A stretch of 64,000 nucleotides of DNA from a virus, in the IMG/VR virus record IMGVR_UViG_3300021376_000021, positions 1 through 64,000 of that record. One strand, 5' to 3'. This document shows, one piece after another, positions 41,315-50,266 of the stretch (positions within the stretch are counted from its first letter, which is position 1; each line of letters opens with the position of its first letter). The notes under the pieces were generated by a model. It saw nothing but the letters and a program-made list of their open reading frames with translations. It ran no database searches and was not told where the DNA came from. Made by a program: the position numbers and the translations under genes.

Positions 41315-42125
41315 TATCAGACTCGCTTTCTTTAATGTATTCTAAAATTTCTTTCTCAAGACCTTTGTCAAGCATCTCTAACATAAACTGTCTGTTCTCA
41401 TCATCCAGACCAGCAAATAATTCTAAAATTTGAACATCATACTCTTCTTCGGTTTCTTCTTTTGCAAGCTTGGTAGCAGTAGCATACATTACCGACTTAG
41501 CATCTTTACCGTAACGTGATTTAAAATCCTTTAAACCTTTTTTCATGCCCTTAACAATATCTTCACGCTTTTTCATTTCGCCTGTTGATAAAGTGCGCTC
41601 ATCAATTTCTAATTCATTGACTTCTTCTTTTGTTAAACGATCTGTAGCTTTATCAATTCCTCTCATACGTTTTGATACTTTACCAACTTTTGAAAGTGCG
41701 GTGTCAACATCTTTTTTCATCATATTTTGTGCTATTTTCTTTTTAAATCCATGTCTTCTCATCATGCTATAATCAGATTTTGCAGTAGCTAAATCTTTTT
41801 CTACCTCTGCACTTCTATTAGACATGTCAACAGATGCTTTTTTAACATACGATCCAAGTGTTGATTTGCTAATCTCATTAATCTCTTCATGCACAGCGGC
41901 GTCTTCACCTGGCTCGTATCCATGGAGCTCTTTTTTACGATCAATTTTTTTTACACCTGTACCATTGAAGACTTCGTCTCCATTTCCATTAGCATCATCA
42001 GTTTTTTGAATAACATGTTTATCCATAAACTGTTGTTCGTCTCCACCTTTGGGACGATAAGCTGTGGTACCAGTTGTACCTTGAGCTTGCTTAATTATTT
42101 TCTGTAGCTGGCTCAGTGTTTTCAT
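41307..42125 (-). CDS. Putative prohead core protein (gp68-position)
   Basis: The 272-residue product is Lys/Glu-rich and helical. It has the block HEEINEISKSTLGSYVKKA and basic repeats (MMRRHGFKKKIAQNMMKK). The C-terminus is acidic (ILELFAGLDDENRQF). It lies at the gp68 position between 67 and 21. The NEIS block also occurs in the left-edge protein. I infer a core or internal head protein. Confidence 0.65.
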   Translation of the reverse strand: MKTLSQLQKIIKQAQGTTGTTAYRPKGGDEQQFMDKHVIQKTDDANGNGDEVFNGTGVKKIDRKKELHGYEPGEDAAVHEEINEISKSTLGSYVKKASVDMSNRSAEVEKDLATAKSDYSMMRRHGFKKKIAQNMMKKDVDTALSKVGKVSKRMRGIDKATDRLTKEEVNELEIDERTLSTGEMKKREDIVKGMKKGLKDFKSRYGKDAKSVMYATATKLAKEETEEEYDVQILELFAGLDDENRQFMLEMLDKGLEKEILEYIKESESDNG

Positions 42126-42321
42126 CGTTAGAAACCTCTGTGTTGTTTTCTTGTTCTACTTCTGCTTCTTGTTGAGAGAACATTGCTGTAGCAATCTCTC
42201 TCTTCCTAGCTTCTAAAGCAGCAAGTACTCTTGGGCCAATAATACCGTCAAAAGCTGCTTGCACTTTAGTAGGTTCGTTTTCTACAGCTCCGTCAATAAT
42301 ATCTTGTATTGAGTATTCCAT
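42091..42321 (-). CDS. 67: Prohead core protein gp67-like
   Basis: ATG 42321 with GGAG seven bases upstream is preferred over a TTG at 42333. The 76-residue product has a helical N-terminus (MEYSIQDIIDGAVENEPTKV) and a strongly acidic, Glu/Asn-rich C-terminus. T4 gp67 is 80 residues and occupies this position after gene 20. It overlaps the next gene. Confidence 0.8.
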   Translation of the reverse strand: MEYSIQDIIDGAVENEPTKVQAAFDGIIGPRVLAALEARKREIATAMFSQQEAEVEQENNTEVSNDENTEPATENN

Positions 42322-42334
42322 TATTGTCTCCAAA

Positions 42335-42346
42335 TATTTATTTATT
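42335..42346 (-). promoter_or_regulatory. Late-type promoter AATAAATAAATA of gene 67
   Basis: Overlapping AATAAATA boxes lie 14 bases or more upstream of ATG 42321 on the minus strand. They overlap the end of gene 20. Confidence 0.45.
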
Positions 42347-43907
42347 GTGGTCTTTCATTGTCTAATTGCGTACTATCACCTTGACTTCCATCAGTTTCAC
42401 TAGGAGGAGGATCAGGTGCTGCGTATCTAGGATCATCAAGTTCTGCTTGCATTTCCTCATCATTTTGTTCTATTTCTTCTTCCGTTTGACGAAGAACATT
42501 CTTTCTAACCCATGCATGAGATACGTACTTACCAGCAAAGTCATCAATGTCTCTAAGTATTGAAACACGCTCTCTTATTGCTTCTATCTCTTTAAGCTCG
42601 GCAAAGTAATTGTCTTTAGCATAATCAAACTTAATGCTTTGTAAAATGTCTTGCCATTCTTCAAGAGTCATAATCTTTTTTAGCACTAGTTGCTTTTCTA
42701 GACTCTTTAAAAACAAAGAAGAGAATTTGCTTCTTAAACGATTTACAAACTTAGAAAACTTTACTTCATCGCGAGTAATTTCTGTTGATCTTCCTACATT
42801 AAATGTCTGCTCAGCTTCTAATCTTGATCCAGGCACATTTAATGCGCGATATAATTTCTTTTGAAAATAATTTACATCGGTCATCTCACCTAGGTTCTGA
42901 CCCCCGGGAAGAGTAGTAATTTCTGTACCTTTATTACCTTCGCGTCTTGGCAGCCAGTAATCTTCAAGCATTGTCATAAACTTACGGTCGTCTCTTATTT
43001 CACCTGTCTGTGAATCGTAAACGACTCTATTCTTATGACGTATCATCATGTCACGTAGGTACTGCTCGGCCTTCATCTTTGGCAAGTTACCGACGTCGAT
43101 ATAAAATATTCTACGCTCAGGCGCTCTAGATATTCTATAAATTACTGTAGCGTCTTCTAAAGTTCTAAGCTGGTTAAGAACTTTTATTGCTTTATGCAGA
43201 TGCGATAAAACTATAGTATTATTTGTATCCATTAGGCCGGATGTAATATGAATAATACTATCTTTAGCAATTCTTATACCACCAGTCATTCCTTGATTGC
43301 CAAGGTTACTATTACCGGCATTGTAATATCCTTTTTCACTATAAAGAAAATACTCTGCAGCCTTTTCTGTAAGTGTTGCTCCAGTAACTTGATCTTTTTT
43401 CTTTTTAATCTCTTTTATTTTTCTAATTTTTCTAGGATCAATATATCTTAATTCTTTAAGTCCAAGTTCAGGCTTTTTATCATCTATGATAGCATGATAG
43501 TAAAGGCGTCCATCAACATAATATCTTCTAAAAATATCAAAGGCTTGATTATCAAAATTTAAAAGCTTTTTAATATTTTCAAATTCTTCAATAATAAGTT
43601 TTTTTATGTTAGGTGAAGTATTTGTCTTGTCTAGATTAAGTGAAACAGTTTCTACTTCTGGTTCACTTACAATTGCTTCATTAACTATGTCATCTACAGC
43701 CTGATCAACTTCAGGCTGGTTAGTCATATCTCTATACTTTGTTACTAGTTCTGCTTCTGTCTTAGCTGATCCTTCTAGATCAACATAGGTGCCATATACA
43801 CCACCAGCAGCAACAATTACAGCACCGTCATCTTCCTGTGGCGGTGCGAACGATTGTGGTTCAGGTTCTTTATCTTGGCGTTTTATTTCAAATCCGAATA
43901 ATCTCAT
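42342..43907 (-). CDS. 20: Portal protein gp20
   Basis: The 521-residue product matches T4 gp20 (524). It has DQAVDDIVNEAIVSEPE, the RYYVDGRLYYHAIID block, RRIFYIDVGNLPKMKAEQYL, and FNVGRSTEITRDEVKFSKFV. The portal ring nucleates the prohead and carries DNA. It is separated from gene 19 by a strong hairpin. Confidence 0.96.
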   Translation of the reverse strand: MRLFGFEIKRQDKEPEPQSFAPPQEDDGAVIVAAGGVYGTYVDLEGSAKTEAELVTKYRDMTNQPEVDQAVDDIVNEAIVSEPEVETVSLNLDKTNTSPNIKKLIIEEFENIKKLLNFDNQAFDIFRRYYVDGRLYYHAIIDDKKPELGLKELRYIDPRKIRKIKEIKKKKDQVTGATLTEKAAEYFLYSEKGYYNAGNSNLGNQGMTGGIRIAKDSIIHITSGLMDTNNTIVLSHLHKAIKVLNQLRTLEDATVIYRISRAPERRIFYIDVGNLPKMKAEQYLRDMMIRHKNRVVYDSQTGEIRDDRKFMTMLEDYWLPRREGNKGTEITTLPGGQNLGEMTDVNYFQKKLYRALNVPGSRLEAEQTFNVGRSTEITRDEVKFSKFVNRLRSKFSSLFLKSLEKQLVLKKIMTLEEWQDILQSIKFDYAKDNYFAELKEIEAIRERVSILRDIDDFAGKYVSHAWVRKNVLRQTEEEIEQNDEEMQAELDDPRYAAPDPPPSETDGSQGDSTQLDNERPQ

Positions 43908-43925
43908 TTAAACCTCAATAGGAAA

Positions 43926-43946
43926 AGCGGGCCTCGAGGGCCCGCT
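43926..43946 (-). terminator. Intrinsic terminator after gene 19
   Basis: AGCGGGCC and GGCCCGCT form an 8-base stem around a 5-base loop, followed by TTTT on the minus strand. It lies between the gene 19 stop and the gene 20 start. Confidence 0.85.
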
Positions 43947-43956
43947 ATCATTAATA

Positions 43957-44508
43957 TTAAGCGCCACCGGCGTTGCCAGTTACTCCACCAGTAACCTCCC
44001 ACCAGTCGTACTGGAAGGTAACTGTAAACTCTTCAATAGTATCTGTTGCATTCCAATCTAAATCAATGGTTGACACCACTTGTGGGAAGATACCGTTGAA
44101 GGTGTAAGTTCTAATAGGCACACCTGTTTTTGAATACTGAACAACTTGAGCGTTTGCTTTATAAAGCGATGGGGATGCAGCACCAAATGTGCGCAGATTA
44201 CCTCTAAGGGAGTTAATCTGATTTGACCACTGCTCCATAGCGTTACGAATTAAAAAGTCCTCGTCGTTAATAACGGTGACTGTCCAATCGGCAAACGTTC
44301 TGTCTCCAGCTAATTTAATTTTGCGTCCGAAGTAAGGCACTTCTATAACGCCCAGATCGGAAGAAGGAATCTGAGCTGTTCTAACTAGAAAAGGAACCTT
44401 AATATCTGCAACACTGTTAGCGGGGTTTTGAATCGTAACTTGGAAGAGCGTGTTACGAGCTCCTCCAAGTGTTAATTGACTTCTAATTTCGTTTACATTG
44501 AAAGCCAT
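43957..44508 (-). CDS. 19: Tail tube protein gp19
   Basis: The 183-residue product matches T4 gp19 (163) in fold pattern. It has FQVTIQNP, VRTAQIPSSDLGVIEVPYFG, KLAGDRTFADWTVTVINDED and the C-terminal EEFTVTFQYDWWEV. It polymerises into the DNA conduit inside the sheath. A strong AAGGAG precedes the ATG, with a late-type box upstream. Confidence 0.94.
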   Translation of the reverse strand: MAFNVNEIRSQLTLGGARNTLFQVTIQNPANSVADIKVPFLVRTAQIPSSDLGVIEVPYFGRKIKLAGDRTFADWTVTVINDEDFLIRNAMEQWSNQINSLRGNLRTFGAASPSLYKANAQVVQYSKTGVPIRTYTFNGIFPQVVSTIDLDWNATDTIEEFTVTFQYDWWEVTGGVTGNAGGA

Positions 44509-44530
44509 TTAGTGTCTCCTTGTCTGTTGT

Positions 44531-44538
44531 TATTTATT
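44531..44538 (-). promoter_or_regulatory. Late-type promoter AATAAATA of gene 19
   Basis: AATAAATA on the minus strand is 23 bases upstream of the gene 19 ATG, overlapping the end of gene 18. Confidence 0.5.
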
Positions 44539-46654
44539 AAAACTGTCCAACAATCTCGGAGAACTCAACACCAGTTCTAACTGCCACGAAGTTCAATTGA
44601 ATATAGTTGATTGAGCGAGCTGGCTTAATGTAAATGTCTCCAACAAACTCGTTACGATCAATAACTTCTGGGGTGTTATTTGTTTCATCGCAAACTACTC
44701 TAAAGTCGTAAATACCTCTTCGACCTTGCACATCCCTTAGGAAAGGCTCTACTAAGTTTTTAAACTGTGCACGAGTAAACTCGTCGTTAAATTCAAACAG
44801 TGTAAATTTAGCTGCTGTAGCAATTGCTTTCTCAAGCACAATAAACAATCTGCGAACGTTAATTCTATCGAATGCAGAAGGCTTGGTAAGCAGAGTCTTG
44901 TCACCAAACAGCAATGTGCCTTGACCTGGGAATGTTACTACAGGGTTAACGCCATTCTTATAGAGAAGGTCTCTGTCTGCCTTGCTTGGATTAAAAGCAA
45001 GCTTTACAGAATTTTTAATTACACCTCTATTGAATCCTGCTGGAGAGAACCAAGGATCTCTTGTATCATCTGTTCTCACGCATAAGCCAGCTACATCACC
45101 GTTTAATGGAATGTACCTGTAGACATCATTGTATTTGTCATATTGATACTTGTATCCGGAATCAAGCACGGCATACGATGTTGAAGAAAGACTGTTACGA
45201 TACGAGACGGTATCTTGAGATTCCTGCTTAGAAGAATTAAGAACAGAGTCTGCTCTATCTGGAGAAATGAAAGCCACGCAATCTTTTCTCTTTTCAGCAA
45301 CGTTGTCAATAATGTATTGTGCGAGCTGGGCACTATTTGTACCGCCTCTTGCTTTACCTTGAAGAACTAAAGAGATATCTACATCTTCTGCTGACTCAAA
45401 CATATCGTAGCCAGCCTGAAGAATATTCATTGGAACATTCTCTTCGTTGAGTCCATCGGAACCTCCGGTTAAGGAGAGGGTTAATGGAACTGTATTTGCT
45501 AAAGAGGCCATATTAACAGCTGTATTGGATCCACCAGTTGCCCTATCGTTAGCAAAGTATACAAATTGTGAGCTTTGATTAATTACATTTTTAACATAAT
45601 TAGTAGCACCGTCTTCTAATTTTGCGTCTGTTGCTCTAGAAAGTCCTTGATATACTTCTAAAACAGTTCCAGGCACACCAGAGATAAGACCGTCTTGATC
45701 TGCTACGACAACGTGAACTTCATCCACTGCACTAGAGTTACCAAAATTCTTTGTGTAGTTAGAAGTACCAGGTGTTGAATCAACACTAAATGCATACTCC
45801 CAATGACGCTTTAAATAACCGCTAGCTACGGTAGCATTGTTTGAAGTTACAACATCTCCAAACGATGTTAATGTATAGTTAGATTCAGTATTAATATTAA
45901 AGTAAGCGTGGGTAGAGTTTGTCGATACAGAACCTATAGATGTAATTCTTAAGTACTGAGTACCAATTGTTGAGTTACCAAGCTCAATTAAATCTCCAAC
46001 GGTAAGAAATCCGTTAAGAGTTGTAGCTCTTGTGTTGGCTTCTGTTACTGTTCCAGAAGAAGAATTAGCTATCTTTAAGATGTGGCTGTTTGAGCCTGTT
46101 GTAGCAACGATGCAAGTAAGTTCACCATTTGCTGATAGATTTGCATTACCACCGGTAATTAATGTGTTAGAAAAATATGCGGTTGCGGTATCGCAAACTG
46201 AAACTTTTAAAGAGTTACCAATTAAGCCTGGATAGCGTGCAACGTATTTTGCAGCTGACTCTCCTACTAGAGCAGAAATAACGGCTGTCTCATCGATTGC
46301 ATCATCGTTTTTTACAATAAGATTGGCTACGTTACTAACTGCACCTACTGCACCATAGGCGGTTAATACGCCGTTTGTACCAGATGAATCAGTAGTATTG
46401 GCTGTTCTTACGACATAAAGTTTGTTACCGTAAGAAAGAAAATTGGCGGCAGTAAAGAATGTTTCTGCATTGTGATTTGTTGGCTTACCAAAGCGTGCAG
46501 CTAGGTTAGCTTCAGAATCAACCAGAACACGTTTGTCCACTGGTCCCCAGCGAAAGACGCCAGCAATAGCGCCCTCGGTAGTTGAGACTGCAGGGACTAC
46601 CGTGGTCAAGTCGATCTCAGAAACATTTACTCCTGGACTTACTTGAAATGGCAT
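44537..46654 (-). CDS. 18: Contractile tail sheath gp18
   Basis: ATG 46654 (MPFQVSPGVNVSEIDLTTVV) is the start; an earlier TTG has no support. The 705-residue product matches T4 gp18 (659). It has the N-terminal SPGVNVSEID, GAIAGVFRWGPV, FNPSKADRDLLYKNGVNPV and the C-terminal YIQLNFVAVRTGVEFSEI. It forms the contractile sheath around gp19. GAGGGAG precedes the ATG. Confidence 0.96.
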   Translation of the reverse strand: MPFQVSPGVNVSEIDLTTVVPAVSTTEGAIAGVFRWGPVDKRVLVDSEANLAARFGKPTNHNAETFFTAANFLSYGNKLYVVRTANTTDSSGTNGVLTAYGAVGAVSNVANLIVKNDDAIDETAVISALVGESAAKYVARYPGLIGNSLKVSVCDTATAYFSNTLITGGNANLSANGELTCIVATTGSNSHILKIANSSSGTVTEANTRATTLNGFLTVGDLIELGNSTIGTQYLRITSIGSVSTNSTHAYFNINTESNYTLTSFGDVVTSNNATVASGYLKRHWEYAFSVDSTPGTSNYTKNFGNSSAVDEVHVVVADQDGLISGVPGTVLEVYQGLSRATDAKLEDGATNYVKNVINQSSQFVYFANDRATGGSNTAVNMASLANTVPLTLSLTGGSDGLNEENVPMNILQAGYDMFESAEDVDISLVLQGKARGGTNSAQLAQYIIDNVAEKRKDCVAFISPDRADSVLNSSKQESQDTVSYRNSLSSTSYAVLDSGYKYQYDKYNDVYRYIPLNGDVAGLCVRTDDTRDPWFSPAGFNRGVIKNSVKLAFNPSKADRDLLYKNGVNPVVTFPGQGTLLFGDKTLLTKPSAFDRINVRRLFIVLEKAIATAAKFTLFEFNDEFTRAQFKNLVEPFLRDVQGRRGIYDFRVVCDETNNTPEVIDRNEFVGDIYIKPARSINYIQLNFVAVRTGVEFSEIVGQF

Positions 46655-46698
46655 TTTGATCTCCCTCAAAAGGTTTTATTTAGCACAAAGCTTATTGT

Positions 46699-46706
46699 TA
46701 TTTATA
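46699..46706 (-). promoter_or_regulatory. Late promoter TATAAATA of gene 18
   Basis: Exact consensus on the minus strand, 45 bases upstream of ATG 46654. Confidence 0.75.
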
Positions 46707-46718
46707 AATCTAAAACAC

Positions 46719-48353
46719 TTAATTTCTCATCCACTGTTCGAATGACATGTTTTCTAAATCTACTATTTTTTCTTCTTGGACGACATATTCGTCTCGACCG
46801 TCTTCTTTAATACCAAAAGGAAGTAAATTATCTTCTAGTCTCTTCTCATTCTCCATAGAAAGACGTTTGCGGAAATCAAGGCTGGTTAATTCCTTGAAAT
46901 AATTATGATCAGACATCCAGCTAAAAAGCACACAGCACATTACCAAATCATCGTTACCTTCTTCGGCTTCGAAGGATGTACCTTTATGTATGAATCTGAA
47001 CATTTCCTGAATGGTATCATAATCGTGAATAATTAATTTGTCATTTTCAATTAAAGATTTAAAATTACTACATCCTAGTTTTTTAACTGATGTTGTGGTT
47101 CTAACTCCTGCATGTGACGATGTTCCAAATCCTGCAGATATTTTAATACCGGTGATGTTAGTGCCAGCTGTAAAAAGCATGTTATCGTATTCTAAATCCT
47201 GATATAATATGTCGGCTACCTGCTGTCCTACATCATTAGTTTCTACTAATACAAAAGCATTATTATAGTGCTTTGCTACTTGAATAATAATATTAGGGTA
47301 TAAAACTGGATCTATTAAATTATCTCTATATGATGCTACATCTTTATATGGGAGCTCGGTTGCATCAAATACCTTAAACGCAGAATAGTCCCCCTCTTTT
47401 CCTCTCGCCGTATCGACCACTATAAAATATACATGTCCTTCTTCCGGTTCAAAATATACCTTTAAATGCTTATCAGACTTTATTGGGTTAGAATAAGAGA
47501 GCATTCTTAGCTTGGTACCAGATATTAAAGTTGAAGTAGAGCCTAAAAACTCACATTCAAATTCTTCTCTAAACTGTTCTTCAGAAGTATTGCGAATAGT
47601 TTCTTGTTTCCACTTCTCATTTCGTCCTGGAACTTGGCTCCAATGTACGTCAATTCTTTTATAATCATTTCTTCCGTCTTCACTATCTTTCCAAATTTTA
47701 TAAAATAAGTTTAATCCTTTTGGTGTAGAGGTAATTAATACTTTAGTTGTTTTACCAGAAGAAATAGTAGGATAGACAGAAGCAAAGAAGTCTTCTTGTA
47801 TGTGATTTGGTACGAATGCAAACTCATCTAAGTAAACTAAGTTCTGAGAAGTTCCTCGAATAGCACTAGAAGCGGTAGAGCTTGCTATAATCCTTGATCC
47901 GTTTTCTAATTCAACAGAACCTTCATTCCATTTAATAATTCCTTGCTGAAGCCATTTAGGTAAAGCTTCGTAGGCCATCTGAATTCTACCCAGAATTTCT
48001 CTAGCTTGTTCGGCCTTATGAGCTAAGATAGCTACGGAATAGTTTTCATTGAAGATAACACTATGAAGAATAAATGCTGCGATAGTGGTTGTTTTACCAA
48101 CCTGTCTAGGCATTTTACATATGAGAAATCGCTCTTGTGATGCTGTGCGAACGATATCGGCCTGATAGTCGTACAGCTGTAACGGTATAAAACCTAAATC
48201 AACGTTAACTATTTTAACATATGTCTCTATAAAATGAACAGGGTCTTTAGAGCACTTTAAAAACTCTTGAACTAGCTCTTTAGTCCATTCTACTTGTACA
48301 TCGTTGCGTTTTAGGTTTTTATTACCAAGATAGATATCACTCTTTTGTACCAT
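46719..48353 (-). CDS. 17: Terminase large subunit gp17
   Basis: The 544-residue product has Walker A MPRQVGKTTT (81-90), Walker B NLVYLDEFAFV, coupling motif ITSTPKG, and the nuclease Asp in YFIVVDTARGKEGDYSAF. T4 gp17 is 610 residues. It pumps DNA into the prohead through gp20. It overlaps gene 16 by 17 bases. Confidence 0.96.
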   Translation of the reverse strand: MVQKSDIYLGNKNLKRNDVQVEWTKELVQEFLKCSKDPVHFIETYVKIVNVDLGFIPLQLYDYQADIVRTASQERFLICKMPRQVGKTTTIAAFILHSVIFNENYSVAILAHKAEQAREILGRIQMAYEALPKWLQQGIIKWNEGSVELENGSRIIASSTASSAIRGTSQNLVYLDEFAFVPNHIQEDFFASVYPTISSGKTTKVLITSTPKGLNLFYKIWKDSEDGRNDYKRIDVHWSQVPGRNEKWKQETIRNTSEEQFREEFECEFLGSTSTLISGTKLRMLSYSNPIKSDKHLKVYFEPEEGHVYFIVVDTARGKEGDYSAFKVFDATELPYKDVASYRDNLIDPVLYPNIIIQVAKHYNNAFVLVETNDVGQQVADILYQDLEYDNMLFTAGTNITGIKISAGFGTSSHAGVRTTTSVKKLGCSNFKSLIENDKLIIHDYDTIQEMFRFIHKGTSFEAEEGNDDLVMCCVLFSWMSDHNYFKELTSLDFRKRLSMENEKRLEDNLLPFGIKEDGRDEYVVQEEKIVDLENMSFEQWMRN

Positions 48354-48732
48354 TATTTTTAATTAATTTTTGTAATTCAGCTGTGCTACCAACAAATAAA
48401 TTATTGTTTATTGTAGTAGGAGATTTCTCTCCTTCTAGTTCTTTTCTTCTTTTTGAAAGTTCAAGAAGATCTTTATTTGCTGCAGCGAGAGAATTGATTA
48501 TAGTAGCAGCTACTTCAAAGCTGCGTGGATGTTGAGACATTCCTGCAACGTCAAGAATGCCATCGAGAGCTTCATTGCCCTTCTCAATAATGTTTATTAG
48601 ATTGCCTCTTGCATACTCAAAGTCTGTTTTTATCTCGTCATTATCAACTTTGATCTTTTCTGCTTCAACTATCTCTATAGGGGCAAGATCTAGTGCTTGA
48701 CTTATGGTATCACTCTTCTTTAATTGATTCAT
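48337..48732 (-). CDS. 16: Terminase small subunit gp16
   Basis: The 131-residue product is helical (FEYARGNLINIIEKGNEALD, SFEVAATIINSLAAANKDLL). It fits gp16 in length (164 in T4), position and order next to gp17. It regulates gp17 and recognises DNA for packaging. Confidence 0.9.
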   Translation of the reverse strand: MNQLKKSDTISQALDLAPIEIVEAEKIKVDNDEIKTDFEYARGNLINIIEKGNEALDGILDVAGMSQHPRSFEVAATIINSLAAANKDLLELSKRRKELEGEKSPTTINNNLFVGSTAELQKLIKNNGTKE

Positions 48733-49522
48733 AATTAATTACGTATCCATAATTGCTGTTGGCTGTTATCTGTGATCTATTTATAGTGTCGTTAGCACTA
48801 TTAGTAGGACTACCATTTGCAAGTTGACCTGGATATATTGTTACGTTTTCATGATCAGTATTAGTATTAAAGGAAGAAAAGAAGTTTGTATTTGCAAGAG
48901 TAATAGCTTCTGATTTTCTGATAGGTCCAAATATATAACCTTTCATTGTGAAATCAAGTGTCCAAACTAACGCTCTTCTCTCGGCATAACTACCTTCGTA
49001 AATATCTTCAGATGTAACGTTTATTAAAGTAGTAGGAATATCTAATTTAACATCTAGTTCCGGAATTAAATTAACTGTAGCTGTCCATTCTGGAGTAAAA
49101 AAAGGTAAAATTTGCTCTAATATTCTTGTACCGTCTTCAGTATTTTTTACAGCAATATAAAGAGAGAAGTTTAAATCGTATGGTACAGGATTGTAAGCAT
49201 ACTTGAGTTGATTTTTATCTAAACTGTCTTGCTTAATAAAGCCTTTTTTTACAGTAGATAATTTTCTTGTAGGGGCGTAATTTAAAGAAGTTAGCTCAAA
49301 GCTTATTCTAGGAAGAATTACTGAGAAGGGCTTTTTTAGATTGGGGTCCTGTACATTGCGAGTAATTAATTTGTCTTTTGGTGCGTATGTAATTGGTATC
49401 TTTATTGAAGAAATATGATCACCATCAGCATCATCTCTATTAATATAAAGATCATTAAATAATGTACCGAAAAGTATAACGTATTTACGTAGATGTCCGT
49501 GATAGAACGTTTGACCGAACAT
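48710..49522 (-). CDS. 15: Tail sheath stabiliser gp15
   Basis: The 270-residue product matches T4 gp15 (272). It begins FGQTFYHGHLRKYVILFGTL and has ISSIKIPITYAPKDKLI, then EGSYAERRALVWTLDFTMKG. It caps the tail and joins it to the head. It overlaps gene 14 by TAATG. Confidence 0.94.
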   Translation of the reverse strand: MFGQTFYHGHLRKYVILFGTLFNDLYINRDDADGDHISSIKIPITYAPKDKLITRNVQDPNLKKPFSVILPRISFELTSLNYAPTRKLSTVKKGFIKQDSLDKNQLKYAYNPVPYDLNFSLYIAVKNTEDGTRILEQILPFFTPEWTATVNLIPELDVKLDIPTTLINVTSEDIYEGSYAERRALVWTLDFTMKGYIFGPIRKSEAITLANTNFFSSFNTNTDHENVTIYPGQLANGSPTNSANDTINRSQITANSNYGYVINYESIKEE

Positions 49523-50247
49523 TAAATTGCTCCAGTACTAAATGGATCTATTTCTGAAAAGTCAACAAATGCGTCGGACTCTGCTTGTATTTCATTATTG
49601 TCAGCGATAGGATCGACGGTATCCAATTCCCACTCTAGAGACAACTTATAGCCATCCTCATCTGTTAAAGAGAAGTAGTTTTTATCTTCTGTATAAAGAG
49701 CGTATGACGATGTAATAAAGCTGTATCTGGCCATGAGATCGTCAACTTCGTACAGCCCTGTTTGAAGCAGCTCCCCGCTGTATTCAAACAGTTCGCATTG
49801 TAAATCATATGTCTGTATAGAGCCTAACTGATAGAAGATTGCTTCATGCTCAACAAACTTAACTTGGTATAGTTTTTGATTAATTGGGAAGTAAATTAAA
49901 TCACCTTCTTGAGGTCTCGTTGTCGCCTCTACTGCAGCTATCTCATTATCATAAACTTTCTTAGCAATAGTAAATGTAATTTTGTCTCTTATTTCTAAAT
50001 TAAACTTACTAAGAAACTCGCCTTCTCCTTCAAACCCTTCCACGTTTTTAATGTAAAGCTCAACATTATAAAATGCTTTATATTCTGAAGAGGGATCTTC
50101 ACCGTATATTTCATCTTTAGCCTTTAATGCACGGGGCATGTAGTACATGTCCTGACCATACATTCTAATAGACTCAACAACAAGGTCTTCTATAAGAAGC
50201 TGTTCTTGACTATTAGTATAGTTATTAAAGAAGAAATTAGTTGTCAT
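49522..50247 (-). CDS. 14: Neck protein gp14
   Basis: The 241-residue product matches T4 gp14 (256). It has EQLLIEDLVVESIRMYGQDM, YYMPRALKAKDEIYGEDPSS and FIEHEAIFYQLG-type strands. With gp13 it forms the neck that closes the filled head. An adhesin-like gene separates it from gene 13. Confidence 0.92.
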   Translation of the reverse strand: MTTNFFFNNYTNSQEQLLIEDLVVESIRMYGQDMYYMPRALKAKDEIYGEDPSSEYKAFYNVELYIKNVEGFEGEGEFLSKFNLEIRDKITFTIAKKVYDNEIAAVEATTRPQEGDLIYFPINQKLYQVKFVEHEAIFYQLGSIQTYDLQCELFEYSGELLQTGLYEVDDLMARYSFITSSYALYTEDKNYFSLTDEDGYKLSLEWELDTVDPIADNNEIQAESDAFVDFSEIDPFSTGAI

Positions 50248-50266
50248 TATCCTAAAACACTAGTTA

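Noticed and set aside
46655-46669. Longer TTG start for tail sheath
   Set aside because: ATG 46654 has a good GAGGGAG and begins the family-typical MPFQVSPGVNV; the extra five residues come only from an alternative start codon.
48776-48783. TATAAATA-like string inside gene 15
   Set aside because: It lies in the coding part of gene 15 and matches an ordinary amino-acid run. Gene 16 is already coupled to gene 15.
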